DNA of 9,186 nucleotides. Origin: Methylotenera sp. UBA6020. GTDB lineage: Bacteria; Pseudomonadota; Gammaproteobacteria; Burkholderiales; Methylophilaceae. The translations under genes were made by a program, and so were the position numbers. This document shows positions 1 to 5,366 of this stretch, in pieces; the stretch's first letter is position 1, and each line of letters starts with the position of its first letter. The notes under the pieces were generated by a model. That model did no database searches. It was not told where the DNA came from and worked only from the letters and a program-made list of their open reading frames with translations. Where the stretch lies: contig DIZU01000103.1 in the NCBI GenBank assembly GCA_002429455.1, positions 17,581-26,766 of the forward strand, written 5' to 3'.

Positions 1-551
1 GCACGCAGGTTTTTGGTATTGGGTGAAGATATATTCACGGTAATGTAGCTAGCATGTGCGTACACCTTTTGCATGCACATCAGATAATCGCTCACCGCAT
101 TTTCATTCGGCGTATCAAAGTTCTTACCAATATTGATACCTAGCACACCCTTGAACTTGGCAGCTTTTACATTTTCAATTAAATTATCTACGCCCAAATT
201 ATTAAAGCCAAAGCGGTTCACAATCCCTTGTGCCTCCTTCACTCTAAACAAACGTGGTTTGGGGTTACCGGGTTGTGGCCGCGGTGTAACCGTGCCCACC
301 TCAATAAAACCAAAGCCTAGCGCCGCCATGCCATCAATCACCGCGCCGTTCTTATCCAAGCCTGCCGCCAAGCCTACTGCGTTGGGGAAGGTAATGCCCA
401 TGACGTCTCTGGGCTGGCAAACAGGCGGTTTTGGGTAAAGTGCCAAAGCTCCAGTTTTTTCAGCTAGCTTTAGGCTTTTTAAGGTGAGATCGTGAGCCGC
501 TTCAGCATCAAACTGAAACAGCAAAGGTTTTGCGAGTGAGTAAATATCCAT
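1..551 (-). CDS. pyrD: Dihydroorotate dehydrogenase (quinone), class 2, 5' part (3' end outside the window)
   Basis: PyrD oxidises dihydroorotate to orotate in de novo pyrimidine synthesis. Class 2 enzymes are FMN proteins attached to the inner membrane that pass electrons to quinone. About 183 codons are visible, starting [20 protein letters not shown], which is the typical class 2 N-terminal membrane-association helix. Further in are the family blocks [10 protein letters not shown] (about residues 60-69), [20 protein letters not shown] (about 84-103), [12 protein letters not shown] (about 112-123), GINIGKN and, just before the edge, [12 protein letters not shown]. These match the FMN and substrate binding segments of E. 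coli PyrD, which is about 336 residues long, so a little over half the gene is present. The ATG is set by the conserved N terminus; no clear Shine-Dalgarno sequence precedes it. The gene lies 83 bp downstream of the DUF421 gene on the same strand. The reading frame is intact up to the window edge. Confidence 0.96.
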   Translation of the reverse strand, partial: MDIYSLAKPLLFQFDAEAAHDLTLKSLKLAEKTGALALYPKPPVCQPRDVMGITFPNAVGLAAGLDKNGAVIDGMAALGFGFIEVGTVTPRPQPGNPKPRLFRVKEAQGIVNRFGFNNLGVDNLIENVKAAKFKGVLGINIGKNFDTPNENAVSDYLMCMQKVYAHASYITVNISSPNTKNLR

Positions 552-634
552 AGCTGAATTTTACTTGAAAAACTATTTAGACATTATCGCTATTTAACCC
601 AATATCATTTTTTAATAGATAAGCATTTAATCAG

Positions 635-1102
635 TTACTTTTTAATGGGAATGACACTAATCGCACCGCCAGTTTCTAAAATAGCAGTGTGAACGTCTTT
701 AATGCTGCTACAACCCGCTAAACGTAAAGCAACATCCAGCTCCTGTTGGGTCAGCTGAGAACTCTCCATCATATCTTGATAAAGCTTGCCATTATGAATC
801 AGTATTTGTGGCCGCCCTTCAATCAGCGACTCTAGCTTTTTACTTCTAAAAGTAGCAAACCCCACTAGATAATTGATTGTCACTAATGTAGTCGCGCTAA
901 TCAAGCCACCTATCAGTGAGTTATCGCCGCCATTCATAGAGTTTTGCACCGCGTTCGATAAAATTAGCAGCAACACTAAATCGAAAGGCGCTAATTGCCC
1001 AATTTGCCGCTTGCCCGAAATACGCAAAATAAAAATCAAAAATACATATACAAGAATGCTACGAACGATTAATTCCCAAACTGGCACAGTCAAATTCAAC
1101 AT
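635..1102 (-). CDS. DUF421/YetF-type inner membrane protein
   Basis: This is a 155-residue protein of the DUF421 (YetF/YcaP-like) family, whose biochemical role is not established. Residues 1-75 are hydrophobic, with segments near 8-27, 40-55 and 62-82 that are probably membrane helices. They include the family-like stretch RISGKRQIGQLAPFDLVLL (about 27-45). The rest, from about residue 88 (KKLESLIEGRPQILIHNGKL), is the small cytoplasmic alpha/beta domain characteristic of the family; it ends in TAILETGGAISVIP. The length is normal for the shorter members. The ATG at 1102 has an AAAGG ribosome binding site at 1110-1114 with a 7-nt gap, supporting this start. It is transcribed towards pyrD, but the 83-bp gap and unrelated function give little reason to link them. 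The region upstream, from about 1190, is filled with palindromic repeats, so its promoter probably lies between 1103 and 1190. Confidence 0.88.
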   Translation of the reverse strand: MLNLTVPVWELIVRSILVYVFLIFILRISGKRQIGQLAPFDLVLLLILSNAVQNSMNGGDNSLIGGLISATTLVTINYLVGFATFRSKKLESLIEGRPQILIHNGKLYQDMMESSQLTQQELDVALRLAGCSSIKDVHTAILETGGAISVIPIKK

Positions 1103-1109
1103 GTTTTAG

Positions 1110-1114
1110 CCTTT
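1110..1114 (-). promoter_or_regulatory. Ribosome binding site of the DUF421 gene
   Basis: On the minus strand this reads AAAGG, 7 nt before the ATG at 1102. It is the only purine-rich block close to the start and supports that start choice. Confidence 0.55.
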
Positions 1115-1205
1115 GCATGATGATGTTTAATCAGTTTAGTTTAATCCAAATTTGATGCACCATTACTATTAATCATTACCAATGATGAGCACGTCGCCTG
1201 ACTGG

Positions 1206-1225
1206 ATACCAGCCTGCGCTGGTAT
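1206..1225. repeat. Small palindromic repeat unit (dRS3-like hairpin)
   Basis: ATACCAGC (1206-1213) and GCTGGTAT (1218-1225) are perfect inverted copies around a CTGC loop. The context ctgg-[hairpin]-gacgg resembles the widespread intergenic repeat of Neisseria and other betaproteobacteria in which the arms are ATTCCCGC and GCGGGAAT followed by GACGG. Here both arms differ in matching fashion, so pairing is kept. The resemblance is from memory of that repeat class; copy number in this genome cannot be judged from one window. Confidence 0.6.
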
Positions 1226-1306
1226 GACGGCGGTGAAGATTGCAAGCTATCTGAGAAGATAAGCAACGGTGAAACCTGACACGGCTTTTAATCCCCTGCT
1301 ACCGCG

Positions 1307-1430
1307 CCTGTACTACTTTAAAAAGTTGGGGGCTTTTAAGCGAGGACTGTTTGAGTTCCGCGACAAGCCACGTTTTGTGTGGCTTGTAAGGGCGAGTTCC
1401 GCAGCGCCCAACTTTTTAAAGTAGCACAGG
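1307..1430. repeat. Long palindromic intergenic repeat with nested hairpin
   Basis: The outer arms at 1307-1330 and 1407-1430 are inverted copies of each other over 24 bases with one mismatch (A1312 against C1425); their core is CTACTTTAAAAAGTTGGG. Further imperfect similarity reaches out to about 1291 and 1446 (TACCGC on one side, GCGGTA on the other). Inside sit a second perfect 9-bp hairpin, ACAAGCCAC (1363-1371) with GTGGCTTGT (1379-1387), and two direct copies of GAGTTCCGC (1353-1361 and 1394-1402). An open frame on the minus strand across this element encodes a Lys/Arg-rich, low-complexity peptide with no ribosome binding site, so I treat the stretch as a noncoding mobile or REP-like repeat and not as a gene. 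Confidence 0.75.
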
Positions 1431-1461
1431 AAACAAGCGGTAGGGGGTAGCCTTTTCTTTG

Positions 1462-1495
1462 GTTTCTTTCTTTTGGCTAAACAAAAGAAAGAAAC
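1462..1495. repeat. Perfect 14-bp hairpin adjoining the long palindromic repeat
   Basis: GTTTCTTTCTTTTG (1462-1475) and CAAAAGAAAGAAAC (1482-1495) pair perfectly around the loop GCTAAA. One arm is pure pyrimidine apart from its end G residues. The following bases (TCGCAAGTCG on the plus strand, or CAAAGAAAAGG on the minus) contain no T-run, so it is not a standard intrinsic terminator. Its position right beside the 1307-1430 element suggests the two form one composite repeat. Confidence 0.7.
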
Positions 1496-1499
1496 TCGC

Positions 1500-1519
1500 A
1501 AGTCGCGCGAGAGCGACTT
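1500..1519. repeat. Short hairpin between larger palindromes
   Basis: AAGTCGC (1500-1506) pairs with GCGACTT (1513-1519) around GCGAGA. It fills the space between the 14-bp hairpin and the long stem at 1520-1566, so the palindromes here are almost contiguous. Confidence 0.5.
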
Positions 1520-1566
1520 ATTACATTATGGCGCAATGCTTTTTAGTCATTGCGCCTTAATGTAAT
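1520..1566 (-). terminator. Long stem-loop just after the tautomerase gene, possible transcription end signal
   Basis: ATTACATTA (1520-1528) plus GGCGCAATG (1530-1538) pair with CATTGCGCC (1548-1556) plus TAATGTAAT (1558-1566), giving two 9-bp stems separated by one T/T mismatch, with a 9-nt loop. It begins 14 nt beyond the stop codon of the tautomerase gene, the usual place for a terminator or 3' stabilising hairpin. No T-run follows the stem on the minus strand (the next bases are AAGTCGC), so intrinsic termination is uncertain; it may only protect the 3' end of the transcript. Confidence 0.45.
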
Positions 1567-1580
1567 CACTCAAATGTAAC

Positions 1581-1763
1581 TTACTCATCCAGTAACTTCC
1601 CGCCTATCGCCCAATCCTCATACGCCACTTCTTCAAAGGTAATATAGGTATAAGACTTCGGCTTATGGGCTACGCGCTCTAATGTCTCAGTAATTTCTTT
1701 GGCGATTTGGGCTTTTTGTTCGCGGGTCACTTCACCAGCAAGCTTGATATTCACGTATGGCAT
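1581..1763 (-). CDS. Small 4-oxalocrotonate tautomerase-family protein
   Basis: This 60-codon gene encodes a tautomerase-superfamily subunit that normally works as a hexamer or similar oligomer, with the N-terminal proline as general base after Met removal. The start is fixed by MPYVNIKL, which puts Pro at position 1 of the mature chain, and by a strong AAAGGAG site at 1770-1776, 6 nt upstream; the frame is open 13 codons further, but those codons would destroy the catalytic terminus. Aligned without gaps to Pseudomonas 4-OT, Pro1 and the aromatic at position 50 (Trp here, Phe in 4-OT, in DWAIGG against HFGIGG) are kept. The two substrate-binding arginines are not: Arg11 is Val and Arg39 is Tyr. 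The reaction is therefore probably not classical 2-hydroxymuconate tautomerisation, and the substrate is unknown. It starts 39 bp after the uracil-DNA glycosylase stop and is probably co-transcribed with it. Confidence 0.88.
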   Translation of the reverse strand: MPYVNIKLAGEVTREQKAQIAKEITETLERVAHKPKSYTYITFEEVAYEDWAIGGKLLDE

Positions 1764-1769
1764 ATTAAT

Positions 1770-1776
1770 CTCCTTT
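1770..1776 (-). promoter_or_regulatory. Ribosome binding site that decides the tautomerase start
   Basis: On the minus strand the sequence is AAAGGAG, 6 nt before the ATG at 1763. It excludes the longer in-frame start at 1802, which has no such site and would hide the catalytic Pro1. Confidence 0.8.
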
Positions 1777-1802
1777 GATTTTTCGCGACGCCCTCGTCGC
1801 AC

Positions 1803-2456
1803 CTACAATTCTGCTTTAATCATCGCAAACACTTCATGAAACATGGCTGCTGTGAGTCTGCGTGTTTGCGTATTGTAACGACTGCAGTGGTAACTGTCGT
1901 ATAAAATCAACCCCTTAGCAAGCGGACCGTTAAGCGTATGGCGCGCGGCATGACCGAATTTGTAATCTTTAATTTTCAAGCCAAACGCTTTTAATACAGC
2001 CAAATGCGCCACATTACCCAAAGCTAAGATGATGTTATTGGTATTTAAGTTCTGCAACTCAGCCGCTAAAAATTGATTGCATGTGGTGATTTCTGCAGGT
2101 AATGGTTTGTTATCTGGCGGTAAACATTTTACGGCATTGGTGATGCGACAATTGATGAGCGTTAAACCGTCATCGACTGAAGCAGATTGCGGCTTATTAG
2201 CAAAACCATATTGATACAATGTTTCATATAGCAGAATGCCCGCATAGTCACCCGTGAAAGGCCGCCCAGTTTGGTTGGCACCATGCATACCGGGTGCTAA
2301 GCCCACAATAATCAGCTGTGCATCTGCATCACCAAATGCTGGCACTGGCTTGCAAAAATACGTGGGATGACTCACTTTAACTTCATCTAAAAAGTTAGCC
2401 AAACGCGGGCATTGCCTACAGTTGGCATCAAACACTGGCTTAGTGAGTGTGGTCAT
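1803..2456 (-). CDS. Family 5 uracil-DNA glycosylase (UDGb), Fe-S type
   Basis: UDGb enzymes cut uracil, and often hypoxanthine and other deaminated bases, out of DNA to begin base-excision repair. In the 217-residue product the four cysteines expected for the [4Fe-4S] cluster are Cys13 and Cys16 (CRQCPRL), Cys111 (VKCLPPDNKP) and Cys126. Motif A is GLAPGMHGANQTGRPFTGDY (about 52-71); it lacks the polar water-activating Asp/Asn seen in families 1 and 4, as is typical of family 5. Motif B is SYHCSRYNTQTRRLT (about 188-202), where Cys191 replaces the Pro of the more familiar HPS. I chose ATG 2456 because family members begin about 12 residues before the first Cys. In-frame ATGs at 2471 and 2495 are also possible; none of the three has a good ribosome binding site. 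The tautomerase gene follows after 39 bp. A perfect inverted repeat lies upstream at 2512-2533. Confidence 0.9.
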   Translation of the reverse strand: MTTLTKPVFDANCRQCPRLANFLDEVKVSHPTYFCKPVPAFGDADAQLIIVGLAPGMHGANQTGRPFTGDYAGILLYETLYQYGFANKPQSASVDDGLTLINCRITNAVKCLPPDNKPLPAEITTCNQFLAAELQNLNTNNIILALGNVAHLAVLKAFGLKIKDYKFGHAARHTLNGPLAKGLILYDSYHCSRYNTQTRRLTAAMFHEVFAMIKAEL

Positions 2457-2511
2457 TATGATCCAAGCCATGGGCAGCCAAGCCAGATTTGCCATGTGAG
2501 ATATGCCAAAA

Positions 2512-2533
2512 GTCGTGTATTAACTTACACGAC
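2512..2533. promoter_or_regulatory. Perfect inverted repeat upstream of the uracil-DNA glycosylase gene
   Basis: GTCGTGTA (2512-2519) and TACACGAC (2526-2533) are perfect inverted copies separated by TTAACT. The site is in the divergent region between the glycosylase gene and rlmJ, 55 bp before the chosen glycosylase ATG. It could be an operator for a dimeric regulator or an RNA hairpin in the leader. It does not fit the LexA pattern CTG-N10-CAG. No regulator is encoded nearby. Confidence 0.45.
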
Positions 2534-2555
2534 ATGGATGTTTTGGTTGAGTTAT

Positions 2556-2597
2556 TCATAGACGAAATGCTAACCGAAAAGCCAATATTTTTAACAT
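2556..2597 (-). other. Possible 13-codon leader ORF upstream of the glycosylase gene
   Basis: On the minus strand an AAGGAAG ribosome-binding-like block is followed by ATG at 2597 and a short frame, MLKILAFRLAFRL, ending in TGA at 2556-2558. It sits about 100 bp before the glycosylase start, followed by the inverted repeat at 2512-2533. Such an arrangement can be a leader peptide, but a frame this short arises often by chance and there is no codon-run signature of attenuation. Confidence 0.15.
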
Positions 2598-2644
2598 CTA
2601 ACTTCCTTTTATGAGAAATTTAATTTGTAAGAATTGTTGAAAGC

Positions 2645-2650
2645 TATAAT
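2645..2650 (+). promoter_or_regulatory. Candidate -10 box for rlmJ
   Basis: A perfect TATAAT lies 34 bp before the rlmJ ATG. No good -35 hexamer is seen at the right distance (AATTTG at 2622-2627 with a 17-bp spacer), so this is a partial promoter call based on one element in AT-rich DNA. Confidence 0.35.
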
Positions 2651-2684
2651 GCTGACACTTTTCTATTGTTCGCATTAAATTACT

Positions 2685-3542
2685 ATGCTCAGTTACCGTC
2701 ATGCCTTTCACGCGGGCAATCATGCAGACGTGTTAAAACACTACGTCTTAGGGTTGGTGCTTGCCCATACCGCACAAAAAGATAAACCTTTCTGGTATAT
2801 CGACACGCACGCAGGCGCCGGTATGTATAGCCTTGATGATGGTTACGCCACACAAAACGCAGAGTTTGAACAGGGTATTGATAAACTGATTACTGCCAGC
2901 AACCTGCCAGCGGCGCTGGCAGATTATGTAGCACAAATTCAAAGCTTTAATGCAGATTTACCTCCTTCTGCTGCACCCCAGCTTTATCCTGGCTCTCCGA
3001 TGATTGCACAACAGTATTTACGTGCGGATGACAAAATGCGGCTGTTTGAATTGCACCCAAGCGACTGTAAGTTACTGATTGAGAACTTTGCAGGACAAGG
3101 CCGCCAAACCAAAATTGAAATGCAAGATGGCTTTGCCGGCATTAAGGCTTGCCTACCGCCACCACCGCGCCGGGCTGTGGTGTTGATTGACCCGCCATAT
3201 GAAGACAAACAGGATTATCAACGTATGGTTGATATGATTAAAGATAGCCTCACTCGCTTTGCTACAGGCACGTACATAGTTTGGTACCCGTTACTACAAA
3301 GGCCGGAACCCGCACAAATGTTAGAAGATTTGTTAAAAATGAATGTACCAAACTGGCTGCATGTTGCCATGACGGTAGAAACCCCCTCGCCTGAAGGTTA
3401 TGGCATGCATGGTAGCGGGCTATTTATTATCAACCCACCGTGGACATTGCCAAATATATTGAACGAAACGATGCCCATTCTGACCAAGCTATTGGCATTA
3501 GATGAAGCCGCCAGTTATGAATTAGATAGCCAAATTTCATAG
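2685..3542 (+). CDS. rlmJ: 23S rRNA (adenine(2030)-N6)-methyltransferase RlmJ
   Basis: RlmJ is a cytoplasmic S-adenosylmethionine-dependent enzyme that methylates N6 of A2030 (E. coli numbering) in 23S rRNA. The 285-residue product is close to the 280 of E. coli RlmJ. It starts with the family signature MLSYRHAFHAGNHADVLKH, which fixes the start codon. The SAM-binding loop is DTHAGAGMY (residues 40-48), after a strand WYI, and the catalytic N6-adenine motif IV is DPPY (169-172). The helical insertion between them (about 55-115) is normal for the family. No strong ribosome binding site is visible before the ATG. It is divergent from the glycosylase gene and followed 86 bp later by the YqhA-like gene on the same strand, in a gap where I see no terminator. 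Confidence 0.96.
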   Translation: MLSYRHAFHAGNHADVLKHYVLGLVLAHTAQKDKPFWYIDTHAGAGMYSLDDGYATQNAEFEQGIDKLITASNLPAALADYVAQIQSFNADLPPSAAPQLYPGSPMIAQQYLRADDKMRLFELHPSDCKLLIENFAGQGRQTKIEMQDGFAGIKACLPPPPRRAVVLIDPPYEDKQDYQRMVDMIKDSLTRFATGTYIVWYPLLQRPEPAQMLEDLLKMNVPNWLHVAMTVETPSPEGYGMHGSGLFIINPPWTLPNILNETMPILTKLLALDEAASYELDSQIS

Positions 3543-3628
3543 ATAGAAATGACCCGTTAGGCTGATACAATATGTCAGCAATTCAAGAACTCAACCCAAC
3601 TATCAAATCAACGTAAGGCTTAAGCAGC

Positions 3629-4177
3629 ATGCAAGAAAAAATCAAACACTCACCTACTGAATACAAACAAAAAAGTGTCATGACGAACATTTTGTTTGGT
3701 AGCCGCTGGCTACAAGTACCACTGTATTTAGGCTTAATTGTCGCGCAAGCAGTCTATGTATTTTTCTTTGGGGTTGAATTGGTACATTTGGTAGCTAAAG
3801 CCAATCATCTGGTCGAAGCCGATATCATGTTGATTGTGTTAGGTTTGATAGATGTTGTGATGATTTCCAACTTATTGATTATGGTGATTGTTGGCGGTTA
3901 TGAAACTTTTGTTTCACGTTTGAATCTGGAGGGTCATCCTGACGAACCAGACTGGTTATCTCACGTGAATGCAAACTTGCTTAAGGTAAAGCTCGCCACA
4001 GCGATCATCGGTATTTCATCTATTCATTTGCTGAAAACCTTCATCAACGCAGAAAACTTAAGCGACAGAGTCTTGATTTCACAAACCGTTATTCACATGA
4101 CGTTTGTATTGTCTGCAGTAGCGATTGCTTACATTGACAGGTTAATGACGCATACACAGGTACAGGTAAAACATTAA
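3629..4177 (+). CDS. YqhA/UPF0114 family inner membrane protein
   Basis: The 182-residue product resembles E. coli YqhA (164 residues, TIGR00645/UPF0114), whose function is unknown. Shared landmarks are SRWLQVPLYLGL (25-36), ADIMLIVLGLIDVVMISNLL (64-83), VGGYETFVSRLNL (88-100), ISSIHLLKTFINAENL (129-144) and HMTFVLSAVAIAYIDRL (156-172). Four membrane helices are likely, near 28-54, 66-90, 119-138 and 153-170, with a polar loop at about 96-118. The start at 3629 gives about 17 more residues than YqhA. The ATG at codon 18 (MTNILFGSRW) would match the E. coli length, but GTAAGG upstream of 3629 gives mild support for the longer form. Its TAA stop (4175-4177) overlaps the stop of the convergent gene by sharing TTAA. 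Confidence 0.9.
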   Translation: MQEKIKHSPTEYKQKSVMTNILFGSRWLQVPLYLGLIVAQAVYVFFFGVELVHLVAKANHLVEADIMLIVLGLIDVVMISNLLIMVIVGGYETFVSRLNLEGHPDEPDWLSHVNANLLKVKLATAIIGISSIHLLKTFINAENLSDRVLISQTVIHMTFVLSAVAIAYIDRLMTHTQVQVKH

Positions 4178-5301
4178 AAAACCTGCGTGACTGTGAGTTG
4201 GGTTACTTGGGACTGAGATACTGGCACCGCTTTAATACTAAAATCGTAATTCGCAACCGTTTTTTGGTTTTCTGTTTCTATCGCCACACGCCAATCGCCT
4301 GCCTGTAGATTTTGACTGTAGGTATAGCCTCTAAAGCCGTTGTAGCGCCCACCAGCTAAAGTAAAACTAATACGCGATCTGGTTTGCCAGCCTTGTTTTT
4401 TATCGTAAAACTGCCAGCGGTGATAAAGCTTTGCATTCAAGCCGCTAGGCGCAAATATAGATGAAATACAATAAACACGCTGCCCGGGAATAAGTTCTAA
4501 ATTGTTACTGGTTTTTCGCCAGAACACCCACCAGGCGGATGGCTGCTGCGTAAGTTGATAATTGCCATCTGTTTTTGTTAACGCGTAAGCTACGGCAATA
4601 TCCTGCTTAACTAGCGGCACTGGCGGAATCATATCGACCGCATAAGCCAGCATGAGTATTGCGGCTATTAACCAAACTGGGGCAATGCTGCCAAAGTGAT
4701 TGGGCGTATTTTTATACAGCCAATGGGCGGCGCCCAACCCCAACAAGGTGCTTAGGTAAAACCAGATTGGATGAATGCTACCAAGTAAAAATGGCAAGGC
4801 AAAGTTAAACAGCAGCATGGCGCAAAAGCCAAACAGCGCCCAGCTTAGGGTAAAACGTTTGTATTCATCTTCCAAATATTCATTGGCCACTAGCATAACG
4901 CCCAACAATAACGACATCACCCACGCCAGCCAATGGTTGGCGCTTTTGAAATACAAAATAAATAACGAGCTTAATAAGTTGCCGAATATGAATTGCAGCA
5001 AAAAGTAGGGGAAGTTTTCCCAATAAAAACGCGCACAAAGCTTGCTAAGCCATAAAGGAAATTTTTTAGTATCGGCTAATACATAGCTTGGTCGCCCGAT
5101 CATGTACAAAATCAAACCTGCGACTAATAAATAAGCGCCAAACATAAACAAATCTTGCGCTGCAACGCTGCGGCCCACCGTATACGCATCCCACGCAAAA
5201 CCACCAAAAAAGAAAATGGCAGGGAAGAAATCCCTAATTTTTAGAATATGCCGGCTTAAGTTTTGAATATGGCTAGATTGTTTTAACTGAGAGATAAACA
5301 T
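4174..5301 (-). CDS. Multi-pass membrane protein with C-terminal DUF2914 domain
   Basis: This 375-residue protein has about seven hydrophobic segments (near residues 24-42, 50-69, 97-118, 122-140, 153-173, 178-195 and 207-225), then a soluble part of about 150 residues. The C-terminal portion (about 287-357) carries the DUF2914 pattern: LYHRWQFYDKKQGWQTRSRI, then GGRYNGFRGYTYSQNLQAGDW and a terminal beta strand. DUF2914 has no defined biochemical role; its aromatic, beta-rich composition suggests a compact domain that would sit on one face of the membrane, probably outside. The ATG at 5301 is the first in frame, but its ribosome binding site is weak. The gene is convergent with the YqhA-like gene, with a 4-bp overlap. 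It lies 65 bp downstream of the small membrane protein gene on the same strand, so the two may be co-transcribed. Confidence 0.85.
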   Translation of the reverse strand: MFISQLKQSSHIQNLSRHILKIRDFFPAIFFFGGFAWDAYTVGRSVAAQDLFMFGAYLLVAGLILYMIGRPSYVLADTKKFPLWLSKLCARFYWENFPYFLLQFIFGNLLSSLFILYFKSANHWLAWVMSLLLGVMLVANEYLEDEYKRFTLSWALFGFCAMLLFNFALPFLLGSIHPIWFYLSTLLGLGAAHWLYKNTPNHFGSIAPVWLIAAILMLAYAVDMIPPVPLVKQDIAVAYALTKTDGNYQLTQQPSAWWVFWRKTSNNLELIPGQRVYCISSIFAPSGLNAKLYHRWQFYDKKQGWQTRSRISFTLAGGRYNGFRGYTYSQNLQAGDWRVAIETENQKTVANYDFSIKAVPVSQSQVTQLTVTQVF

Positions 5302-5366
5302 GCTATTGAATCAAATATGGTTGATAAAGATGGCTGAATTAAAGAAAACAATTTAAAAATAGTGGC

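Noticed and set aside
133..438. Plus-strand open frame of 101 codons
   Set aside because: It is antisense to the conserved core of pyrD, whose minus-strand frame has unmistakable family motifs.
1291..1446. Insertion sequence
   Set aside because: Arms are long and inverted but there is no transposase reading frame and the whole unit is under 200 bp; at most it is a non-autonomous repeat.
1462..1495. Intrinsic terminator
   Set aside because: The stem is perfect, but no T-run follows on either strand, the arms are AT-rich, and no gene ends close by; a repeat element explains it better.
1313..1501. Open frame on the minus strand encoding a 62-residue Lys/Arg-rich peptide
   Set aside because: It lies wholly inside the palindromic repeat and its hairpins, has no ribosome binding site, and its low-complexity basic composition mirrors the repeat sequence.
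3561..3579. Hairpin between rlmJ and the YqhA-like gene (GCTGATA / TGTCAGC)
   Set aside because: Only 7 pairs including a G-U wobble, with no T-run; too weak to call a terminator.
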